Below, piece by piece: positions 1 to 5,306 of a stretch of DNA of 9,275 nucleotides (its first letter is position 1; every line of letters starts with the position of its first letter). The translations under genes were made by a program, and so were the position numbers. The notes below the pieces were generated by a model, which did no database searches, was not told the origin of the DNA, and worked only from the letters and a program-made list of their open reading frames with translations. Source of the DNA: Pseudomonadota bacterium (GTDB lineage: Bacteria > Pseudomonadota > Gammaproteobacteria > Steroidobacterales > Steroidobacteraceae); the NCBI GenBank assembly GCA_021817875.1, contig JAKAFQ010000133.1:1-9275 (forward strand), in the 5' to 3' direction.

Positions 1-115
1 GCTCGGCCGCCTGCCGCCCCTGTGTGCCGCGACTACCGGCCGTGAGCTCCGCTTGCATGGACAGGTTCTCCGGTTCAGATCTGAGCGCATCGACATGAAC
101 TCTGCGGTGACATGG

Positions 116-275
116 GCCGCCGTCCGTGCCGCGGCGCGCCGGCGACGGACCTGCCGCGGGCGCCATTGGCCGCGGTCACGACCGTCCGAGCGCCGGATGA
201 CGCATGGTATGAGCGCGGCGGACCGCTGTCCAACGTTGCCTGCTCGAGCGGTCTCGGCCGCAAGGCCGATGGGGC
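116..275 (+). repeat. Left copy of a diverged long direct repeat
   Basis: This stretch aligns in the same orientation with 8716-8872. The first 24 bases (116-139) align without gaps at an offset of exactly 8600. The core 139-187 matches 8739-8786 at 45 of 49 columns (three mismatches, one gap), including the shared string GGTCACGACCGTCC. Beyond the core the match continues with several small gaps through CTGTCCA (near 226-232 and 8818-8824) and weakens to about 275, four bases short of the receptor stop codon. The alignment was done by eye. High GC content inflates the weak outer part but not the core. The right copy is attached to a broken NADH dehydrogenase gene, so this copy may be a second remnant of the same ancestral locus. 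One frame contains Gly-His-Asp-Arg-Pro, as in the right copy. Confidence 0.7.
254..269 (-). terminator. Hairpin just downstream of the TonB-dependent receptor
   Basis: TCGGCC and GGCCGA form a perfect 6-bp stem around a 4-base loop (260-263), beginning 10 nt after the receptor stop codon in the direction of transcription. No T-run follows on the minus strand, so this is not a canonical intrinsic terminator. It could be a 3'-end stabilising hairpin or a Rho-assisted stop for the HyuA/DUF917/receptor operon. Confidence 0.35.
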
Positions 276-279
276 GCGC

Positions 280-2409
280 TCAGAAGTTTGCCGTGACCTC
301 CACGCCGTAGGTGCGCGGCTCGGCCAGGGATCCGATGTCGTAGGGCAGACCGGTGAACTTCGAGGGGTTGTAGTCCTCGTAGTAGCGCTCGTTGCCGAGA
401 TTCCTCCCCCAGAGATAGACGCCCCAGGGGGAGAATTTCACCCCCGCCCGGGCATCGAGCAGGTTCAGAGGCTTCTGCACCGCACGATTGTCGACCTGCC
501 AGTACTGCTTGCCATCGTGGGTGTAATCGACCCGCAGCGTGCCCTGGTAGCCATCGCCGAGCGGCCTGTCATACTGGAACCCCGCCTTGAGGTCCCAGGG
601 AATGGTCTTCGGCGTGTGATTCCCATCGATTCCCGGGAAGGCGTTGCTCACCGAGGAGCTGTCGATGATGTCCGTGTGGGTCGTGCCGATACCGCCGAAC
701 ACCTGCAGTCCGCCGGTCACCACCGCCTGCGCGCTCAGCTCGAGCCCGCGGATGTGCACGCGGTTCAGGTTCTGGATGATCTGCGAGCCGTTGAGCGCAT
801 TGACGAAGAAAAACTGGTAGTTGTGATCGACGTCGTAATAGTAGTCGCCGTTGACGATGAGCCGTCGATCGAACCAGCTGGTCTTGAAGCCGGCCTCGTA
901 ATTGGTGAGCGTCTCGGGATGGAAATACTCCGAGAACGGCGCCGAGATGCCCGGTGAGTTGAAGCCGCCGCCGCGAAAGCCCGTCGAATAGGTGAGATAG
1001 CCGAGCGCCTGCTTCGTGAAATGATACGTCAGGGTCGCCTTGGGCTCCGAATCCGTCTCGGTCCTGCGCGCCACGGCTCCGAAGCCCGGATTGGCGAGGT
1101 TGGTCTGAGCAAGGGTGTTTGAATCGTAGCGCAGACCGACGGTGGCCGTGAGGCGATGCGTCAGGTCGTAGTCGGCCTGTGCGTAGAGCGCCCAGGAATG
1201 ATTGTGATCAGCCTCGTTGCGGTTGATGATCACCGCGGCCGGATTGTAGAACTGATCCGACCCGGTCGGAATCTCGAAGAACGCCCGGGTGAGCAGCGAC
1301 CTGGTGGTCTGCTCATAATAGGCGCCGACGATCCAGCGCAGCCGCTGCGCACTCGGCGAGGCGAGATGGATCTCCTGGCTCGTGATCGCGGTCGACAGGT
1401 TCTGCCCCTGGCCCACCGGCCCCAGGAAGCCGAACAGACCGCCCGGATTGATGATCGGGTTGGTGAAGTCCAGAGACCCGCGGTAGTCCTCGGCGAGGTT
1501 CGTGTAGCCGGTGACGCCGGTCAGGGTTGCAAAACCCAGATCGGCGTCGAACTTGAACGCCAGGTCGCTCACGTGACCGGAGGTGGCGCCGGGATAATCG
1601 CTCTGGGGCGGCTGGATGTCATTCGCATTGCCGCTGAACACCACGCTGTCCCAGGTCGCGCCTCCCTTGAAACCGTTGTAGTCCGCGCGCAGATCGAGCG
1701 TCAGCCAGCTCGTCGGCAGGGCGAGCAGTCGTGCCCGGATCGTATCGTCGTGATTGACCGCATCGACGTTCCTGCGCAGGTAGGGATTCCTGATGAGTCC
1801 GCCGCTGCCGCGCACGTTGCCATCGATGCTGAAGAGCAGCTTGTCCCGGATGAGCGGTCCGGAGACGCTCGCCGTCGCTGCGTACGCGCGGCCGTTGCCG
1901 TAACTGAGGTCGAGATGCGAATGAAACCGGTTGGTGGGTCCGCGCGTGGTGATGATCATCACGCCGCCGATGGCGTTCTGGCCGTACAGGCCGCCCTGCG
2001 GCCCCATGAGCACCTGCACCTGCTTCACGTTGAACAGATCCATCAGCAGCTGCTTCTGGCTGTTCTGCGCCACGCCGTCGACCACCACCAGCATCGGCGG
2101 ATCGGCGTTGTTGATCTCCGAGACGCCGCGGATCGTCACGAAGGAATTGAGGAACGTGAAGGAGTGCGCCACGGTCACGTTCGGGATGAGATTGAGCGCC
2201 TGCTGGGTGTTGCTGACGCCGGCGGCCGCCAGCTGCCGTCCCGAGAGCGCCGTCATCTGTATCGGCACGGACTGGATGTGCTGGGCGCGTCTTTGCGCCG
2301 TGACGATCACCGGCTGCAGCTGCTGGGTCGCAGCGGGCTGCGCGCCGGCGGCGACAGCGCTCCACGCGAAGAGAACAACGGCCATCAGGCCTGCGGCGAC
2401 GCGATTCAT
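280..2409 (-). CDS. TonB-dependent outer-membrane receptor
   Basis: This 709-residue protein is an outer-membrane active transporter that would import a ligand into the periplasm using TonB/ExbBD energy. A signal peptide (about 1-23: Arg3, hydrophobic core LMAVVLFAWSAVAA, cleavage near AGA-QP) is followed by a TonB-box-like stretch (QPVIVTAQ, 32-39). Next comes the plug, about 45-157, with SVPIQMTAL, NLIPNV, VTIRGV, VVVDGV and LMGPQGGLYGQNAIGG. The rest is a long beta-barrel rich in aromatic and Gly/Asn turns, ending in a terminal Phe (YGVEVTANF) as expected for Bam-dependent insertion. The plug pattern resembles the large class usual in sphingomonads and related bacteria, but the common LRGPQGTLYGRNATGG is changed at several positions. 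The start at 2409 is chosen for the signal peptide and a GGGGGA ribosome site 5 nt upstream. An in-frame ATG at 2481 overlaps the DUF917 stop and would add 24 polar residues. The ligand cannot be read from the sequence; the operon suggests a hydantoin-like compound. Confidence 0.95.
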   Translation of the reverse strand: MNRVAAGLMAVVLFAWSAVAAGAQPAATQQLQPVIVTAQRRAQHIQSVPIQMTALSGRQLAAAGVSNTQQALNLIPNVTVAHSFTFLNSFVTIRGVSEINNADPPMLVVVDGVAQNSQKQLLMDLFNVKQVQVLMGPQGGLYGQNAIGGVMIITTRGPTNRFHSHLDLSYGNGRAYAATASVSGPLIRDKLLFSIDGNVRGSGGLIRNPYLRRNVDAVNHDDTIRARLLALPTSWLTLDLRADYNGFKGGATWDSVVFSGNANDIQPPQSDYPGATSGHVSDLAFKFDADLGFATLTGVTGYTNLAEDYRGSLDFTNPIINPGGLFGFLGPVGQGQNLSTAITSQEIHLASPSAQRLRWIVGAYYEQTTRSLLTRAFFEIPTGSDQFYNPAAVIINRNEADHNHSWALYAQADYDLTHRLTATVGLRYDSNTLAQTNLANPGFGAVARRTETDSEPKATLTYHFTKQALGYLTYSTGFRGGGFNSPGISAPFSEYFHPETLTNYEAGFKTSWFDRRLIVNGDYYYDVDHNYQFFFVNALNGSQIIQNLNRVHIRGLELSAQAVVTGGLQVFGGIGTTHTDIIDSSSVSNAFPGIDGNHTPKTIPWDLKAGFQYDRPLGDGYQGTLRVDYTHDGKQYWQVDNRAVQKPLNLLDARAGVKFSPWGVYLWGRNLGNERYYEDYNPSKFTGLPYDIGSLAEPRTYGVEVTANF

Positions 2410-2414
2410 GTCTG

Positions 2415-2420
2415 TCCCCC
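2415..2420 (-). promoter_or_regulatory. Ribosome binding site of the receptor gene
   Basis: GGGGGA on the minus strand lies 5 nt before the ATG at 2409. This favours 2409 over the upstream in-frame ATG at 2481, which has no purine-rich site before it and could only be reached by coupling to DUF917 termination. Confidence 0.55.
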
Positions 2421-2477
2421 GGGATTTTTCGCTGCCATGGTCGGAATGGTTCAGGCGTCTTTGGTGGTCGATCGAAG

Positions 2478-3575
2478 TCATGGTGTTGCGGCAAGGGTTT
2501 CGATGGGTACGAACGGCTGATCGAGCTTGAAGGCCTGCGGCCCGAACACCGCCAGGGCATCGCTGGTGCGCAGGGCGGGCGGCGCGCTCACGCCGAGCAC
2601 GCTCACCCGCTGGCCATAGCGCAGGCCCTCCGTGGTGATCGGCTCGGCGGTCTCCCGATCGACCACGACGATCAGATCCGGGACGATGGCGATCACGCGT
2701 CCGTCCCGCAGAGCGCAGAGATTTTCGTTCTGGAACCGGATCTCGAGGCGCGCACCCCGGCCGTCGAGAGCTTCGAGCACACATCGGCCGAAAACCCACC
2801 CCCGGGTCGTCTCGCGCTGCACGTCGACGGTTTTCCCCTCGAAGAGCAGGTGGGCATGCCGGTAATAGGGGGTGGTGCGCAGGTACGCCAGCAGCGCCGC
2901 CACCGGCTGCCCGGCGCTGCGGCCCGCGCTGATTGCCCGGCCGATGCCGTAGGCCGCCGAGAGCGTCGCCGCCACGGCGGTGCGCTTCGCCTCGGCGCCG
3001 GTCATGGGATAGCACGAGAGCATGGCCGAGGCGCCCATCTGCACCACGAGCGCCCGGCCGATTTCCTCGGCGGCGAGCGCCCCGGCCGTCTCGATGATGA
3101 CGCTCTCGCCGTGCTCATTGGCAATCACCATCGGCGTGCAGGCGACGCCGTAGACGTTGAAGGACACCATCTGGATCGACGGGAACGCGCGGCCCATCCC
3201 ATCCGCATCGACGACCGGCAATCCCCGCATGGCCGCATAGGCGACCGGCAGCGTCGCGTTGATGCCGCCGCACTCGGCCGGGATGATCAGATCCGCGCGG
3301 CGCCCCAGGAATCGCTCCAGCTTGGAAACCGCCAGATGCGCTTCCTCCAGCGAGAACAGCTTCTCGACGAGCACGGTCGGTGCGCCCATGCCCGCGACCG
3401 AAAACACGTTGGCATCGTCCGCCACGGCCTCGAGCGGCAGCAGCTCCGGGGCGCCGTGCTGCTCGATCGCGTGGGCACAGCACAGCCGGCCGATGTAGGG
3501 ATCACCGCCGCCGCCGGTGCCGAGGAAAGCCGCCCCGCGCGCAAAGTCCGCGAGCATCGCGGTCTCGATCTTCAT
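2478..3575 (-). CDS. DUF917 family protein (putative hydantoin/thiohydantoin-acting enzyme)
   Basis: This 365-residue protein has the hallmarks of DUF917 (Pfam PF06032). From the N-terminus these are AFLGTGGGGDPYIG (16-29), ECGGINATLP (101-110), PVVDADGMGRAFPSIQM (120-136) and FQNENLCAL (281-289) in the C-terminal domain. The length is normal for the family and the protein looks complete. No signal peptide or membrane segment is seen, so it should be cytoplasmic. As I recall, Pfam renamed this family after an S-methyl thiohydantoin desulfurase. Many members are encoded beside HyuA-type hydantoinase/oxoprolinase genes, as here, but the reaction of this member is not established. The start ATG at 3575 overlaps the HyuA stop codon (ATGA) and is preceded by GAGG at 3583-3586 with 7-nt spacing. 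Its stop overlaps a possible receptor start at 2481, so translation along the operon is probably coupled. An open frame extending upstream to 4721 is only a shadow of the HyuA gene. Confidence 0.93.
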   Translation of the reverse strand: MKIETAMLADFARGAAFLGTGGGGDPYIGRLCCAHAIEQHGAPELLPLEAVADDANVFSVAGMGAPTVLVEKLFSLEEAHLAVSKLERFLGRRADLIIPAECGGINATLPVAYAAMRGLPVVDADGMGRAFPSIQMVSFNVYGVACTPMVIANEHGESVIIETAGALAAEEIGRALVVQMGASAMLSCYPMTGAEAKRTAVAATLSAAYGIGRAISAGRSAGQPVAALLAYLRTTPYYRHAHLLFEGKTVDVQRETTRGWVFGRCVLEALDGRGARLEIRFQNENLCALRDGRVIAIVPDLIVVVDRETAEPITTEGLRYGQRVSVLGVSAPPALRTSDALAVFGPQAFKLDQPFVPIETLAATP

Positions 3576-5170
3576 GCCCCCACCTCGCCCGCCGGCGCGC
3601 CCTGCAGATGCGCCAGCGTCAGATCGCCGGTGACCTTGACCCGCAGGCGCACCGCGCCGCCCGGCACGTAGGCGACAGGCAATTCCTCCACCTCGACCAC
3701 TCGCAGGGAATCGGCAACGGCTCCGGCGGCGAGCGCGGCCCGGCGGGCCTGCGCGGTCGCCGCCGCGATCGCGCCTTCCCGACCGAGCTGCTGGTACGAG
3801 TACACCCGATCCACCTCCCCGCCCGCCTGTGCGATCGAGGCACCGATCGCGTTGGCAACCCCCGCGGCCTGCGGAACGATCACTTCCGAGACTCCGGGAA
3901 TGTCCCGGTGGATCAACACCGAACCGCCCCCCACCAACACCAGGGGAATGGCGGCCGCCGAGGTTTTCATGCGGTCGAGGCCCTCGGCGAACAGCCGATG
4001 GATCTCGGCGACGCCGGCTTCGACCCACGCCGGGTCGAGATCGGCGACCCGCGCGGCATCGCCCATCCGGGCATAGCCCGCGGCGACCGCGATGTCGCTC
4101 GCCGTCAGCGTGTCCCCGCCGAAGACCCGGGCCTGCTGCGCCAGCCGATAGCCGACCGAGCGCGGCCCGACGCGCACTGCGCCCGCCTCGGCGCGGACCA
4201 GGCTGCCGCCGCCGAGTCCGATCGACAGCAGATCGGGCATGCGAAAGTTGGTGCGTACGCCGCCGATGTCGGCGCTGATCGCCGACTCGCGCGGAAACCC
4301 CCCCACCAGCATGCCGATGTCGGTCGTGGTGCCGCCGATGTCCGCGACCAGCGCATCGCTCAGCCCGGACAGGTAGGCCGCTCCCCGCATGGAATTGGTC
4401 GGACCCGAGGCGAAGGTCAACACCGGATATTGCGCCACCCGCTCGGCGCTCATCAGCGTGCCGTCGTTCTGACTGATGAAAAGCGGCGCCTCGATGCCGA
4501 GGGCGCGCAGCGCCGCCGCGAACGCCGCCACCACCTCGCGTGCCATGCCCGCGAGGGAGGCGTTCATGATGGCGGCATTCTCGCGCTCGATGAGCCCGAT
4601 CCGTCCGATCCGGCTCGACAGCGTCACGGCGATCTGGGGGGCTTCCTGCGCAATGATCTGCGCGGCGCGTTCCTCCATCTCGGCATTGACGGGCGAGAAC
4701 AGCCCGCACACCGCGGCGCACTTCAGTCCCTGGGCCCGCATCCGTCGCGCAGCCTGCGCGAGCGCCTGCTCATCGAGCGGCGAATTGAGCCGTCCGTCGT
4801 AATGATATCCGCCACGCACGCAGTACACGTTGTGGCCGATCGCCGTGACGAAATCCCGTGGCCAGTCCGTGAGGGGCGGTACGCCGCGCGCCGCCGGCAA
4901 GGCGATGCGCACCACCCCGACCGGCGAGAGATTGCGCCGTTCGACGAACGCATTGGTGAAATGCGTGGTCCCGATCATCACCGCGGCGATGCTCTCGGGC
5001 GAGCGCCTGGCGCCCGTGTCACCGTCCTCGAGGATGGCGCGGATCGCCCCCACGATGCCGTCGCTGACGTTGGGCGTCGTCGGATGCTTGTGGAATGCGA
5101 TCAGGCGCCGGCCGTCCATGAGCACGGCATCCGTGTTCGTTCCGCCGACATCGACACCGATTCGAAGCAC
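3572..5170 (-). CDS. Hydantoinase/oxoprolinase family protein, short HyuA type
   Basis: This 532-residue protein belongs to the HyuA/5-oxoprolinase superfamily, which has an actin/ASKHA-like ATP-binding fold and drives ATP-dependent opening of cyclic amides. The N-terminal domain begins with GVDVGGTNTDAV (5-16), where Asp7 and the Gly-Gly-Thr loop form the first phosphate motif, and continues with MIGTTHFTNAFVER (65-78). The second half has the catalytic-domain motifs ADIGGTTTDIGML (276-288), SIGLGGGSLV (316-325) with GAVRVGP just after it, and LVLVGGGSVLI (410-420). Classical HyuA and 5-oxoprolinase A domains are nearer 680-700 residues. This is the shorter form, lacking the C-terminal extension, that is commonly paired with DUF917. 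No HyuB partner is present. The start is GTG at 5170, supported by AGGGGG 8 nt upstream; starting there gives the family-typical LRIGVDVGG N-terminus. It is the first gene of the operon, and its last four bases overlap the DUF917 start. Confidence 0.93.
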   Translation of the reverse strand: MLRIGVDVGGTNTDAVLMDGRRLIAFHKHPTTPNVSDGIVGAIRAILEDGDTGARRSPESIAAVMIGTTHFTNAFVERRNLSPVGVVRIALPAARGVPPLTDWPRDFVTAIGHNVYCVRGGYHYDGRLNSPLDEQALAQAARRMRAQGLKCAAVCGLFSPVNAEMEERAAQIIAQEAPQIAVTLSSRIGRIGLIERENAAIMNASLAGMAREVVAAFAAALRALGIEAPLFISQNDGTLMSAERVAQYPVLTFASGPTNSMRGAAYLSGLSDALVADIGGTTTDIGMLVGGFPRESAISADIGGVRTNFRMPDLLSIGLGGGSLVRAEAGAVRVGPRSVGYRLAQQARVFGGDTLTASDIAVAAGYARMGDAARVADLDPAWVEAGVAEIHRLFAEGLDRMKTSAAAIPLVLVGGGSVLIHRDIPGVSEVIVPQAAGVANAIGASIAQAGGEVDRVYSYQQLGREGAIAAATAQARRAALAAGAVADSLRVVEVEELPVAYVPGGAVRLRVKVTGDLTLAHLQGAPAGEVGA

Positions 5171-5178
5171 GCCTCGAT

Positions 5179-5184
5179 CCCCCT
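5179..5184 (-). promoter_or_regulatory. Ribosome binding site of the HyuA-type gene
   Basis: AGGGGG on the minus strand, 8 nt before the GTG start, fixes the start of the HyuA-type gene. Its G-run can also pair with the CCCC of the adjacent leader hairpin (5187-5190 on the plus-strand numbering), so its accessibility may depend on RNA folding. Confidence 0.6.
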
Positions 5185-5186
5185 GC

Positions 5187-5200
5187 GGGGCTCGTGCCCC
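5187..5200 (-). promoter_or_regulatory. Leader hairpin next to the HyuA ribosome site
   Basis: In the minus-strand transcript GGGGC, loop ACGA, GCCCC form a perfect 5-bp stem. Three bases later comes the GGGGG of the ribosome site (5179-5183). The CCCC strand of the hairpin can pair either with the upstream GGGG, leaving the ribosome site free, or with the ribosome site itself across a 3-base loop. The two folds exclude each other, the geometry of a simple translational switch. GC-rich DNA can produce this by chance. Confidence 0.35.
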
Positions 5201-5205
5201 TGTGA

Positions 5206-5217
5206 GCGAAGCTTCGC
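5206..5217. promoter_or_regulatory. 12-bp perfect palindrome upstream of the HyuA-type gene
   Basis: GCGAAGCTTCGC is a perfect palindrome 35 nt before the HyuA GTG start, inside the gap that must hold the operon promoter. A dyad of this kind could be an operator for the neighbouring LuxR-type regulator or another dimeric regulator, or part of the leader RNA. I see no convincing -10/-35 pair fixing the promoter, so the role is open. Confidence 0.3.
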
Positions 5218-5240
5218 CCGGCGCGGATCAGGCGCCAATG

Positions 5241-5249
5241 AAAAAAAAA
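5241..5249 (-). terminator. T9 run between the regulator and the HyuA operon
   Basis: Nine T residues on the minus strand lie about 60 nt after the LuxR stop codon and about 70 nt before the HyuA start. As a terminator for the regulator gene it has only a weak preceding hairpin (GCT/AGC directly before the run, or the imperfect dyad around GGAATTCC at about 5262-5275). Read instead as an A/T tract, it could act as an UP element or bend for the operon promoter. It is the only long A/T tract in the intergenic region. Confidence 0.35.
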
Positions 5250-5306
5250 GCTAGGAGCAGCGGGAATTCCGGCAGGAGGATCGGATCGGACCGGTGCAGC
5301 CCCACC

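Larger units (their letters stand above)
1..279. other. Non-coding region downstream of the receptor gene
   Basis: No convincing gene is seen here. The open frames in this stretch have low-complexity, arginine-rich translations typical of GC-rich non-coding DNA and match no family I recognise. Bases 1-115 hold nothing I can name. Bases from about 116 to 275 are the left copy of a diverged direct repeat, described separately, and a short hairpin sits at 254-269 just past the receptor stop codon. Confidence 0.6.

Noticed and set aside
2410..3015. Upstream extension of the receptor frame to 911 residues
   Set aside because: The added 202 residues run out of frame over the DUF917 gene and read as Arg/Gly-rich shadow sequence. 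A complete signal peptide begins at 2409.
3576..4721. Upstream extension of the DUF917 frame to 747 residues, as if a fusion
   Set aside because: The extra part is the alternate frame of the HyuA gene and has no family signature. The DUF917 N-terminal motif begins normally from 3575 with its own ribosome site.
3380..5254. A 624-codon plus-strand open frame opposite the HyuA gene, with similar long frames at 112-957 and 1156-2520 opposite the receptor
   Set aside because: All lie antisense to genes with strong family motifs, show low-complexity Arg/His-rich translations and have no family features.
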